DNA from: Pigmentiphaga sp. NML030171 | Lineage (GTDB): Bacteria > Pseudomonadota > Gammaproteobacteria > Burkholderiales > Burkholderiaceae_B | Reading direction: 5' to 3' | Assembly: GCF_002188635.1 (NCBI RefSeq) | Contig: NZ_NINX01000055.1 | Span: 1-64,000 of the forward strand | Length of the DNA stretch: 64,000 bases | Shown: one piece after another, positions 36,566 to 43,802 of the stretch | Position numbering within the stretch: the first letter of the stretch is position 1 | Layout of the letters: each line of letters begins with the position of its first letter | Made by a program: the position numbers and the translations under genes | The notes under the pieces: generated by a model | The model's input: the letters and a program-made list of their open reading frames with translations, nothing else | What the model was told of the DNA's origin: nothing | Databases searched by the model: none

Positions 36566-37369
36566 TCAGGCCGGCAGGTTGACGGTGCTTTGCGAGCGCA
36601 CCACGCCTCCCTCGACCACGCGCACCGTGACGCTGCGCACCACGAAGCCGGCCGGGACCGCGAGCGATCCCTCGGCGCGCTGATACTGCCGGAACCGCAC
36701 GGCCAGCGGGTCGGCGGCCGGCCGGGCCGCGACCGGGGCGCCGTCCCCTGCCAGCGCGTCGGTCGGGACCGAGAACGGATGCAGGTCTATCGTGGTGGCG
36801 GCGCCCGCGCGCACGCCGGACGCCGAGAATTGCAAGCGCCCGCTGAACTCGCCCGAGGGGCGCCCGCCGCGCATCAGGAGCACCCGATAGCGCAGCAGTT
36901 CGCCCTGCCGCTCCAGTTCCGCGGAACGGATATTGACCTGGGCCTGGCGCGGATCCATGGGAATGAGCTGGTCGAAAAAGGCCAGGTCATTGCGCATGTC
37001 GCCCATTTCCTTCTGCGCGGCCCGCAAATCGGCCGCGAGCTGGTCCTTGGCGGCACGCTCGATCTCCAGGCGGCTTTCCGCGGCTGCCAGGCTGCCCTGC
37101 AAGCGCTCGTTGTCGGCGATCAGCCGCTGGTGCTCGGCGCGCAATTGCGCCAGTTCGGATGCCGAAACCTGGGGCCCGCCGAAGATTCGGCGTGCCGACT
37201 CGTACAGCCCCGTTCCCAGGGCAGCGCCCAGCGCCAGCAGCAATACCAGGACCACGATCCGCCACGGCGAGGCAGGGGGCAGTCCCGTCCCGTCGGCCCG
37301 CGCAGCCGGCCCCGCGCCGCGCCGCAGCCTGCGCGGCACGAGCGCCGGAAACAGCGGCCGCCGCTTCAT
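36566..37369 (-). CDS. Inner-membrane coiled-coil protein (DUF6776-like)
   Basis: This 267-residue protein of unknown function has a proline/arginine-rich cytoplasmic start, one transmembrane helix (WRIVVLVLLLALGAALGTGLY), a coiled coil (residues about 70-135; LAQLRAEHQRLIADNERLQGS and later heptads), and a beta-rich periplasmic domain ending in RSVTVRVVEGGVVRSQSTVNL. It resembles a family conserved in betaproteobacteria near bactofilin and erpA genes, but no bactofilin gene is present here. Start and argC stop overlap by one base (TGATG), so the two are coupled. Confidence 0.75.
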   Translation of the reverse strand: MKRRPLFPALVPRRLRRGAGPAARADGTGLPPASPWRIVVLVLLLALGAALGTGLYESARRIFGGPQVSASELAQLRAEHQRLIADNERLQGSLAAAESRLEIERAAKDQLAADLRAAQKEMGDMRNDLAFFDQLIPMDPRQAQVNIRSAELERQGELLRYRVLLMRGGRPSGEFSGRLQFSASGVRAGAATTIDLHPFSVPTDALAGDGAPVAARPAADPLAVRFRQYQRAEGSLAVPAGFVVRSVTVRVVEGGVVRSQSTVNLPA

Positions 37370-38427
37370 CAGGGCAGCACCGCCACTTGGCCGAGCCCGG
37401 CGTCCTCGGGCAATCCGAACATCAGGTTCATGTTCTGCACGGCCTGGCCGGATGCGCCCTTGACCAGGTTGTCCTGCACCACCAGGACGACCAGCTGGTC
37501 GCCGTTGCCGGGCCGGTGCACGGCGATCCGGATCATGTTGGAGGCACGCACCGAGCGGGTCTCGGGCGTGCTGCCCGCGGGCATCACGTCGACGAACGGC
37601 TCATCGGCATAGCGCTGCTCGAACAGCTTCTGGAAATCGACGTCGCGCGCCTTCGGGTCGATGCGGGCGTAGATGGTCGAATGCATGCCGCGCACCATGG
37701 GCGTCAGGTGCGGCACGAAGGTCAGCCCTACCGGCCCGCCGTGCAGGGTCTGCAGGTGCTCGACGATCTCGGGATGGTGGCGATGGCCCGACACACCGTA
37801 GGCCTTGAAGTTGTCGCTGGCTTCCGAGAACAGGATGTGCAGCTCGGCCTTGCGCCCGGCACCGGTCACGCCCGATTTGCAATCGGCGATGAGCGTGGAC
37901 GCGTCCACCAGCGGCGACGCCTTGGCCCGGCCCTCGAGCAGCGGCGCCAGGCCCAGCAGCACGGTGGTCGGGTAGCACCCGGGATTGCCCACGACCCGTG
38001 CGCCGCGGATCTTCTCGCGGTTCAGTTCGACCAGGCCGTAGACCGACTCGCGCAGCACGTCCGGGCAGGCGTGCGGCATCTTGTACCACTTCTCGAACGA
38101 GGCCAGGTCCTGCAGGCGGAAATCGGCGGCCAGGTCGATGATCTTGACGCCGGCGGCCAGGAGTTCCTGCGCCTGCGCCATGGCCACGCCATGGGGCGTC
38201 GCGAAGAACACCACGTCGCATTCGGTCAGCCTGGCCTTGTCGGGCGAGGAAAACGCCAGGTCCACCTTGCCGCGCAGGTTGGAGTACATGTCGGCCACCG
38301 GCATGCCGTCTTCCTTGCGCGAGGTGATCGCGGTCAGCTCCGCGTTCGGGTGCTGCGACAGCAGGCGCAGCAGTTCCACGCCGGTGTAGCCCGTGCCGCC
38401 GACGATACCTACCTTGATCTTGGCCAT
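37369..38427 (-). CDS. argC: N-acetyl-gamma-glutamyl-phosphate reductase
   Basis: ArgC performs the third step of arginine synthesis, reducing N-acetylglutamyl phosphate to the semialdehyde. From the ATG at 38427 behind CAGGAG the protein has 352 residues with [47 protein letters not shown] (catalytic Cys) and [10 protein letters not shown] longer frame from 38577 crosses the bidirectional terminator after rpsI and is not used. Confidence 0.97.
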   Translation of the reverse strand: MAKIKVGIVGGTGYTGVELLRLLSQHPNAELTAITSRKEDGMPVADMYSNLRGKVDLAFSSPDKARLTECDVVFFATPHGVAMAQAQELLAAGVKIIDLAADFRLQDLASFEKWYKMPHACPDVLRESVYGLVELNREKIRGARVVGNPGCYPTTVLLGLAPLLEGRAKASPLVDASTLIADCKSGVTGAGRKAELHILFSEASDNFKAYGVSGHRHHPEIVEHLQTLHGGPVGLTFVPHLTPMVRGMHSTIYARIDPKARDVDFQKLFEQRYADEPFVDVMPAGSTPETRSVRASNMIRIAVHRPGNGDQLVVLVVQDNLVKGASGQAVQNMNLMFGLPEDAGLGQVAVLP

Positions 38428-38562
38428 TGCAATCTCCTGGAGTCCCTTGCGCTTCCCGGCCCGGGAAAGCGGGACGGTGCCCTGCGACATGTGATGAATA
38501 AGAATACCCCACGCTCGGCAGCATCGATGTGACGCCCCTTCGGGCGAGCGCCGCTCAAAGCG

Positions 38563-38594
38563 AAAAAAAGGCCGCATCGCTGCGGCCTTTCTTG
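38563..38594. terminator. Intrinsic terminator between rpsI and argC
   Basis: AAAGGCCGCA (38567-38576) and TGCGGCCTTT (38581-38590) form a ten-base stem with a four-base loop. On the minus strand it is followed by a seven-base T run, so it ends the rplM-rpsI transcript; on the plus strand it is followed by TTTCTTG and may also work. Confidence 0.85.
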
Positions 38595-38643
38595 TCTCGC
38601 CCGCCGGCCGGAGCCGGAACGGGACGAGGGGGATCGAAGCCGA

Positions 38644-39036
38644 TCAGCGCTTGCTGAACTGCTTGCGACGTCGCGCCTTGTGCAGACCGACCTTCTTGCG
38701 CTCGACCTCGCGGGCATCGCGAGTCACGAAGCCGGCTTGCGACAGCGCGGACTTGAGCGTCGCGTCGTAGTCGATCAGCGCGCGGGTGATGCCGTGGCGC
38801 ACCGCGCCGGCCTGCCCGTTCACGCCACCACCGTGGACGTTGACGTGGAAGTCGAAGGTTTCCAGGTGGCCGGTCAGTTCCAGCGGCTGGCGAACGATCA
38901 TGCGGCCGGTCTCGCGAGCGAAGTACTCGTCGACGGGCTTGCCGTTGACGGTGATCTTGCCCGAGCCTTTCTTCAGGAACACGCGCGCCACCGAGGTCTT
39001 GCGGCGGCCGGTTCCATAATTCCAGTTACCGATCAT
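38644..39036 (-). CDS. rpsI: 30S ribosomal protein S9
   Basis: The 130-residue protein matches S9: [21 protein letters not shown] at the start, [41 protein letters not shown], and the conserved C-terminal [11 protein letters not shown] that reaches the ribosomal P site. It is ten bases downstream of rplM in the universal rplM-rpsI operon. Confidence 0.98.
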   Translation of the reverse strand: MIGNWNYGTGRRKTSVARVFLKKGSGKITVNGKPVDEYFARETGRMIVRQPLELTGHLETFDFHVNVHGGGVNGQAGAVRHGITRALIDYDATLKSALSQAGFVTRDAREVERKKVGLHKARRRKQFSKR

Positions 39037-39046
39037 GCGCGGCTCC

Positions 39047-39475
39047 TCAGATGTCCAGCAGCTTGGGCTGCTGGGCGGTGTGCGGATGTTCGGATCCTGC
39101 GTACACCTTCAGCTTCTTGATCATGGCGTAGCCCAGGGGACCCTTGGGCAGCATGCCCTTGACGGCCTTCTGGATCGCACGACCAGGAAAACGCTGCTGC
39201 ATCTTCAGGAACGTGGTTTCGGTGATACCGCCGGGATAGCCCGAGTGGCGGTAGTAGCGCTTGTCCTGCGCCTTGTTGCCGGTGACGACGATATCGGCGG
39301 CGTTGATGATGACGATGTAGTCGCCGGTATCGACGTGAGGCGTGAATTCAGGCTTGTGTTTACCGCGCAAACGGCGTGCGACTTCGCTGGCCACACGACC
39401 TAGGACTTTGCCCTTGGCGTCAATCACGTACCAGTCACGCGTCACTTCATGCGGTTTCGCAACGAAGGTTTTCAT
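39047..39475 (-). CDS. rplM: 50S ribosomal protein L13
   Basis: The product of 142 residues from the ATG at 39475 ([17 protein letters not shown]) is L13, with [48 protein letters not shown] and the [18 protein letters not shown] ending. A longer frame from 39538 is not conserved. First gene of the rplM-rpsI operon. Confidence 0.98.
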   Translation of the reverse strand: MKTFVAKPHEVTRDWYVIDAKGKVLGRVASEVARRLRGKHKPEFTPHVDTGDYIVIINAADIVVTGNKAQDKRYYRHSGYPGGITETTFLKMQQRFPGRAIQKAVKGMLPKGPLGYAMIKKLKVYAGSEHPHTAQQPKLLDI

Positions 39476-39593
39476 GATGATCTCTGTGACATATCTGGTG
39501 CCCGTAAAGCCCCCTACGGGCTTCCTGACGGCAGTCACCCCGATCCCGCCTCGGCATTGTGAACTGCAGGTACGGAAAAAGGGTAAGCAGAAG

Positions 39594-39623
39594 ATGGTAA
39601 CCCGGAATATCCCGCAAAGTCAA
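39594..39623 (-). promoter_or_regulatory. Putative promoter of rplM-rpsI
   Basis: On the minus strand TTGACT (39623-39618) and TACCAT (39599-39594) are separated by 18 bases, giving a leader of roughly 110 bases before rplM. The -35 is strong, the -10 moderate. Confidence 0.45.
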
Positions 39624-39822
39624 AGGCCATGCGCCGACCCACCCGCGGCCGCCATCCGGCCCCCGGTCCAGCTGTAACGATATCCGACGCCACCGCCCGC
39701 TTCCCCTGTGATGCCACGGCCGCGCTTCATGCTTTGATAAACATCCATACATAAGAAAAGATCCCGGCGCCACTTAAGGGCAGACACTAGGCCGTTCACA
39801 GTGCCTTATGGAGAACCGTCCG

Positions 39823-40251
39823 ATGAAAACGATCAAGACGATGCTGGCCGCCGGAGCCGTGGCCGCGGGACTGGCCGCCTGCGCGGCGCCCCAGCGCGAC
39901 ACGTCCACCCAGCAGGCCTCGACGATATCGCCGCAGTCGGTTACCGACGATCAGCTGCAGCGCTTCGCCAACGCCGCCAGGAAAGTGAACGCGGTGTCGC
40001 CCGGAACCGGGGCGGCCGCCGCCACCACCGCGGGCGGCGAGCCCACCAACGCCACTTTCGACGAAGCCAATGGCCGCAAGGCGCAGGCTGTCTGGAGCGA
40101 AGGGCTGACCGTGCGGGAGTTCAACGCCATCAACGCAGCCGTCCAGCAGGATCCTGCCCTGATGCAGCGGTACGGCGCGCTGATGCAAGGCGCCGGCTCG
40201 ACCGGCGGCAGCTATGGCGGCTCCACGGGTGGCGGCACGATGATGCGCTGA
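39823..40251 (+). CDS. Small lipoprotein with DUF4168-like domain
   Basis: The product of 142 residues from the ATG at 39823 (behind GGAGAACC) has a lipoprotein signal peptide ending in the lipobox LAAC, so Cys is predicted to be acylated. The mature part contains VTDDQLQRFANAARKVNAV and GLTVREFNAINAAVQQDPALM, which resembles the two helices of DUF4168 proteins. The C-terminus is a low-complexity Gly/Ser tract with GGS repeats ending in MMR. Function unknown. It stands alone; the sRNA gene downstream is convergent. Confidence 0.75.
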   Translation: MKTIKTMLAAGAVAAGLAACAAPQRDTSTQQASTISPQSVTDDQLQRFANAARKVNAVSPGTGAAAATTAGGEPTNATFDEANGRKAQAVWSEGLTVREFNAINAAVQQDPALMQRYGALMQGAGSTGGSYGGSTGGGTMMR

Positions 40252-40264
40252 TCCGAAAACAGGC

Positions 40265-40407
40265 AAAAAAAAGCCCGAAGCCTTGCGGCTTCGGGCTAAT
40301 CCACCAAAGGAGGAGGGTGGAGGAGACACCGGTAGATGGGCTTTGCGGGGCTATCCGACGATGCCGAGGGGCCCGGGGCCGTGTCGACATACAAAGCGTC
40401 ATCCGTT
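40265..40407 (-). ncRNA. Putative trans-acting sRNA, copy 1, with anti-Shine-Dalgarno loop
   Basis: Read on the minus strand, the predicted transcript is about 143 bases. It starts close to AACGGATGACGC and ends in an intrinsic terminator: AGCCCGAAGCC and GGCTTCGGGCT pair perfectly over eleven bases around a four-base loop, followed by eight T. Upstream of the terminator a six-base stem (TCCACC/GGTGGA, 40300-40321) presents the loop CTCCTCCTTT, which contains the same CCTCCTTT as the 16S rRNA 3' end. Such loops commonly block ribosome binding sites of target mRNAs. The 5' half is GC-rich with further hairpins. An ORF that reads through the terminator is not credible. Confidence 0.8.
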
Positions 40408-40413
40408 GAACCC

Positions 40414-40442
40414 ATTATAGGGAAGCGGTTTGTGCGATGCAA
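40414..40442 (-). promoter_or_regulatory. Promoter of sRNA copy 1
   Basis: On the minus strand TTGCAT (40442-40437) and a perfect TATAAT (40419-40414) are separated by exactly 17 bases, a strong sigma70 promoter. The predicted start is near 40407. Confidence 0.85.
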
Positions 40443-40445
40443 GAA

Positions 40446-40638
40446 GTTTTTTTTGACCTGTTCACCACCATGCGGTATCAATTTTCAACAGGCAAAATTC
40501 TTTTTATATCAACAAGTTAAGTCCTTTTTTAGCGCGGTTCTGCGCGCCCCTCCCCATCCTTTTCAGGCGACTCAGGCTTGCTCAGCCATGGATGCGGATG
40601 TGCTGTCGACATATTTTGATGCGAAGCAGCATGGTACG
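40446..40638. other. AT-rich spacer between the sRNA copies
   Basis: This stretch holds poly-T runs (eight T near 40446, six near 40527) and is clearly less GC-rich than its surroundings. I see no gene, terminator stem or tRNA in it. Confidence 0.6.
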
Positions 40639-40641
40639 GGC

Positions 40642-40784
40642 AAAAAAAAGCCCGAAGCCTTGCGGCTTCGGGCTAATCCACCAAAGGAGGAGGGTGGAGG
40701 AGACACCGGTAGATGGGCTTTGCGGGGCAATCCGACGATGCCGAGGGGCCCGAGGCCGTGTCGACATACAAAGCGTCATCCGTT
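40642..40784 (-). ncRNA. Putative trans-acting sRNA, copy 2
   Basis: This is the sibling of the RNA at 40265-40407. The terminator (stem 40649-40659 with 40664-40674, then eight T), the CTCCTCCTTT loop and nearly the whole transcribed sequence are preserved; changes seen by eye include GGCAATCC for GGCTATCC and GCCCGAGG for GCCCGGGG. Both copies should be made independently because each has its own promoter. Confidence 0.8.
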
Positions 40785-40790
40785 GGGTTA

Positions 40791-40819
40791 ATTATAGAGA
40801 GATCTTTTGTGCGATGCAA
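40791..40819 (-). promoter_or_regulatory. Promoter of sRNA copy 2
   Basis: TTGCAT (40819-40814) and TATAAT (40796-40791) with a 17-base spacer on the minus strand. Hexamers are identical to copy one although much of the spacer differs, which suggests they are under selection. Confidence 0.85.
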
Positions 40820-40916
40820 GAACCCCTAAGGGTTGTTGCCTACGTACAAAAACCGATGTGGATGCCGATAAAAAACCCCTTACCAATCAATAAGTTATAC
40901 ACAAACCATCCCACCA

Positions 40917-40934
40917 CTCCGCAACGTTGCGGAG
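40917..40934. promoter_or_regulatory. Perfect 18-base palindrome upstream of the OsmC-family gene
   Basis: CTCCGCAACGTTGCGGAG reads the same on both strands and is followed by six A. It lies in the 312-base gap between sRNA copy two and the OsmC-like gene, next to a lone DnaA-box match (TTATACACA, 40895-40903). It has operator-like form; no regulator is adjacent. Confidence 0.45.
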
Positions 40935-41096
40935 AAAAAATCCGGCCCTGGAACAGCTCCGGCAGGGGGCGCGACCATTTGTCGCAGTTTTCGCCGCATC
41001 GCAACATGGCCGGAGCCGGCGACAACCGCGAAACCTGCCTCCCACCCGCTATCATCGTGCTGATCGTCAACTTTCTATCGCAGCACGAGGAATATC

Positions 41097-41522
41097 ATGG
41101 AATGCATCGTAAGCTGGGGCGGCCCCCAGGGCATGCTGTTCACCGCCCAGACGGGCAGCGGACACGTCGCCGTCATGGATGGCGCGCCGGACGGCGGGGG
41201 CAACAACCTCGCGCCCCGGCCGATGGAACTGGTGCTGGCCGGAACAGGCGGCTGCACGGCCTACGACGTCGTCCTGATTCTGAAGCGCGGCCGCCATGCC
41301 GTGCGCGGCTGCACGGTGGCGCTCAAGGCCGAGCGGGCCGACACCGACCCCAAGGTCTTCACCAAGATCCATTTCGCCTTCACGGTAACGGGCAAGAACC
41401 TTCCGCCCGCGGCGGTCGAGCGTGCAGTGCAGCTTTCCCACGAAAAGTACTGCTCGGCCTCGGCCATGCTCGAAAAGACCGCGGAACTGACCTGGTCGGT
41501 GGAAATCGTCGAAGCCGACTGA
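41097..41522 (+). CDS. OsmC family protein
   Basis: The 141-residue product belongs to the OsmC/YhfA group of thiol peroxidases or related proteins. It shows RPMELVLAGTGGCTAYDVVLILKR and, later, AVQLSHEKYCSASAMLEKTAEL; the two Cys residues (in GGCTAYD and KYCSAS) are in the positions of the family's peroxidatic and resolving cysteines. The ATG follows GAGGAATATC. It is convergent with coq7. Confidence 0.92.
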   Translation: MECIVSWGGPQGMLFTAQTGSGHVAVMDGAPDGGGNNLAPRPMELVLAGTGGCTAYDVVLILKRGRHAVRGCTVALKAERADTDPKVFTKIHFAFTVTGKNLPPAAVERAVQLSHEKYCSASAMLEKTAELTWSVEIVEAD

Positions 41523-41528
41523 AGCGCG

Positions 41529-42215
41529 TCAGAGGTAATACGCGGTGGAGGTCATGAGCCTGGACCCGCACCGCATCGCTGCCCGCACCGGAGCGGGCAG
41601 CTCGACGCCGCCACGCTGCTCCGCCGTCACCCGATGCTGGCGCTCGTCGGCGGCCATCCGTTCGACGATCGCGCGCGAACGCGCATCACTGGCCGGCAGC
41701 GTACCCAGGTGTCCGTCCAGATGGCGCTCCACCTGCCGCTCGGTTTCCGCCATGAAGCCCAGGTTCCAGGCCTCGCCCGCCTTGCCCGCCAGCATGCCCA
41801 GCCCGAAGGCCCCCGCATACCAGAACGGATTCAACAGGCTGGAATGCGAACGCAGCTCGCGCAGGCGGTCGTCCAGCCAGGCCAGGTGATCGGTCTCTTC
41901 GGCCGCCGCGTCCAGGAATACCTGGCGTGTCTCCGGCTTGTCGCAGACCAGCGCCTGGCCCCGGTACAGCGCCTGGGCGCACACCTCCCCCACATGATTG
42001 ACCCGCATCAGGCCGGCCGCGTGCTTGCGCTCGGTTTCCGTCAACGCCGGGCCCGAAGCGTCCCCGGACGTCCCCTCGGCAGCGGCGGACAGGCGTCCCG
42101 CCGGATTCGGCCGCTGCGCCGACACCGACCCCGTCAGCACGCGCACGGCGCGATCCGCCTCGGACAGCACCCGGTCCAGCAGGGAAATACGGCGAAAGGA
42201 TGCGGTTCCCGACAT
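41529..42215 (-). CDS. coq7: 2-polyprenyl-3-methyl-6-methoxy-1,4-benzoquinone monooxygenase
   Basis: Coq7 is a di-iron hydroxylase of ubiquinone synthesis at the inner membrane. The product of 228 residues from the ATG at 42215 has a variable N-terminus, then MRVNHVGEVCAQALYRGQAL, DAAAEETDHLAWLDDRLRELRSHSSLLNPFWY, the membrane-associated GAFGLGMLAGKAGEAWNLGF, VERHLDGHLG and ERMAADERQHRVTA, giving the usual Glu/His iron ligands. It ends six bases from the convergent OsmC-like gene. Confidence 0.95.
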   Translation of the reverse strand: MSGTASFRRISLLDRVLSEADRAVRVLTGSVSAQRPNPAGRLSAAAEGTSGDASGPALTETERKHAAGLMRVNHVGEVCAQALYRGQALVCDKPETRQVFLDAAAEETDHLAWLDDRLRELRSHSSLLNPFWYAGAFGLGMLAGKAGEAWNLGFMAETERQVERHLDGHLGTLPASDARSRAIVERMAADERQHRVTAEQRGGVELPAPVRAAMRCGSRLMTSTAYYL

Positions 42216-42283
42216 TGCGACCTCCGGTCCGGACATGGCCGGACAGCGACATGAACAGATTCCAGTATAGGCAATCCCCGATT

Positions 42284-42301
42284 CGTTGTTCTTGAACAAC
42301 G
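42284..42301. promoter_or_regulatory. Inverted repeat between coq7 and porin 1
   Basis: CGTTGTTC and GAACAACG are exact complements around a two-base centre. It sits in the divergent region, 69 bases from the coq7 start and 118 from the porin start, and looks like a dimer-binding operator. Confidence 0.45.
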
Positions 42302-42418
42302 TCCGGCGCGACGCAACCCCGTTGTCATTTTCGCCTCATGTTGGATCGTCATCCTCTCGTCCGAGCACTTGAGCAACGCCCTCGTGCCACATCACACAAA
42401 TCCATCTGGAGTTCTCAA

Positions 42419-43462
42419 TTGAAAAAGACCCTCATCGCCGCCGCGCTGCTGGCTGGCTTCGCCGGCACCGCGCAAGCCCAGAGCGTGACGCTGTACGGTA
42501 TCGTCGACATGGGATTCATGAACAGCAAGCAGGATGGCCAATCGGCCACCAACGGGCTGGAAAGCGGCATCGCCGGCAGCTCGCGCTTCGGCCTGCGTGG
42601 CGTGGAAGACCTGGGCAACGGCCTGAAGGCCAACTTCCAGCTGGAAAGCGGCTTCAAGGCCGACACGGGCATCCAGAGCGCCAGCGGCCAGTTGTTCGAC
42701 CGCGCCGCCTGGGTCGGTGTGTCGGGCAACTTCGGTGAAATCCGCCTGGGCCGCCAGGACTCCCTGGGCTTCAACTGGTTCCGCGGCGCCATCAACCCCT
42801 TCGGCAACGCCTACTCGCAGGCCCAGAGCAAGACCGTCTTCAACGTCAGCGGCATCGATGACCGCTTCAGCAACAGCGCCTTCTACCTGTCGCCCAAGTT
42901 CAGCGGCTTCCAGGTCGGCGCCGGCTACAGCTTCAACGCCAACGGCAGCGAAACCGCCGGCAACGACGCCGACAACGCCGCCTACTCGCTGGGCCTGCGC
43001 TACCAGAACGGCCCCCTGCTGGCCGTCCTGACGTACGAACAGAAGAACGCGGCCGACCTGGCTCCCGGTGCGGGCGTGGGCGGCTCCGACCTGAAGAACA
43101 TCCAGCTGGGCGCCACCTACGACTTCGGCGTGGCCAAGCTGCACGCCGGTTACGGCCGCCTGCAGAACTCCGGCTACAAGTCGAACGCCGAGAAGGAGAA
43201 CTCGTACCTGCTGGGCGTGACCGTGCCGTTCGGCGCGCACTCCGTGTTCGCCACCTACCAGCGCAACGACAACGCCAACATCAACGCCGGCCGCGCCGAC
43301 AAGGCCATCAATGGCTACGCCATCGGCTACAACTACACGCTGTCCAAGCGCACCATGATCTACGCCCTGTTCAACCAGTACACCGACGTGATCGTCCGCA
43401 CGGACAACAAGGCCCTGGGCGACAAGCGCGAAATCGCCATCGGCCTGCAGCACAAGTTCTAA
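42419..43462 (+). CDS. Outer-membrane porin (Gram-negative OmpC-like), copy 1
   Basis: The 347-residue protein is a betaproteobacterial general porin. A TTG at 42419 (LKKTLIAAALLAGFAGTAQA) is the best start: it gives a textbook signal peptide ending AQA and lies eight bases after TGGAG; an ATG at 42338 would add a long unrelated N-terminus. The mature part begins QSVTLYGIVDMGF and shows SRFGLRGVEDLGNGLKANFQLESGF, WVGVSGNFGEIRLGRQ and repeated beta-strands ending in the terminal Phe (LQHKF) needed for BamA recognition. It is 25 to 30 percent A/T-light like its neighbours. Confidence 0.94.
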   Translation: MKKTLIAAALLAGFAGTAQAQSVTLYGIVDMGFMNSKQDGQSATNGLESGIAGSSRFGLRGVEDLGNGLKANFQLESGFKADTGIQSASGQLFDRAAWVGVSGNFGEIRLGRQDSLGFNWFRGAINPFGNAYSQAQSKTVFNVSGIDDRFSNSAFYLSPKFSGFQVGAGYSFNANGSETAGNDADNAAYSLGLRYQNGPLLAVLTYEQKNAADLAPGAGVGGSDLKNIQLGATYDFGVAKLHAGYGRLQNSGYKSNAEKENSYLLGVTVPFGAHSVFATYQRNDNANINAGRADKAINGYAIGYNYTLSKRTMIYALFNQYTDVIVRTDNKALGDKREIAIGLQHKF

Positions 43463-43474
43463 GCCCGGCTCAGG

Positions 43475-43499
43475 CATGGGCCGGGGCATCCGGCCCATG
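43475..43499. other. Perfect ten-base hairpin after porin 1
   Basis: CATGGGCCGG and CCGGCCCATG flank a five-base loop directly after the porin stop. Only three T follow, so it may protect the 3' end rather than terminate. Confidence 0.55.
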
Positions 43500-43532
43500 T
43501 TTCGAAGTGCTTACTTCAGCAGTGAGTGTTTT

Positions 43533-43566
43533 CCCGTCTTCGGCTTGCCTGGAGACGGGCTTTTTC
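43533..43566 (+). terminator. Intrinsic terminator after porin 1
   Basis: CCCGTCT (43533-43539) and AGACGGG (43553-43559) pair around a 13-base loop, followed by CTTTTTC. It ends the porin 1 transcript. Confidence 0.8.
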
Positions 43567-43591
43567 GTTGGTTTTTTGCGCAAAAACAACG
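43566..43591. other. AT-rich inverted repeat downstream of the porin 1 terminator
   Basis: CGTTG...CAACG arms enclose the perfect palindrome TTTTTGCGCAAAAA (43573-43586). The rest of the gap up to porin 2 (43592-43802) holds no gene; it must contain the porin 2 promoter, but no clear pair of hexamers stood out. Confidence 0.45.
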
Positions 43592-43802
43592 AAAGCCGTA
43601 AGAATAAGTAAAAACCCGGCCTTCATTCGTCTCTCGACTTGGTAGTAACCCGCATTCTTTGCTGCAATATGAACAACTTCCTACCAGGAAGCTCTGGTTT
43701 TCCCGCAGCAAACGGATACCCGACGATGGATCCGCGCATTCCATCCGGCGCCTCGCACCCCCCGTCTGCCGCGACAGCCAGATCAATCATGGAGATGTAC
43801 GA

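Larger units (their letters stand above)
40262..40822. repeat. Tandem 184-base direct repeat carrying two sRNA genes
   Basis: Copy one spans 40262-40445 and copy two 40639-40822, period 377. Transcribed parts differ at only a few bases, while the stretch between the -10 and -35 elements has diverged and the DNA between copies is unrelated and AT-rich. Conservation stops just upstream of the -35 element, which shows that the repeat unit is a complete small RNA gene. Confidence 0.9.

Noticed and set aside
40130-40779. Two related minus-strand ORFs starting MTLCMSTRPRAP
   Set aside because: They share only the part inside the sRNA repeat and read through the intrinsic terminator into unrelated sequence, so the similarity comes from the RNA genes.
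40895-40903. Perfect DnaA box TTATACACA as a sign of a replication origin
   Set aside because: Only one box was seen, with no cluster, no dnaA or parAB genes, and no AT-rich unwinding repeats beside it.
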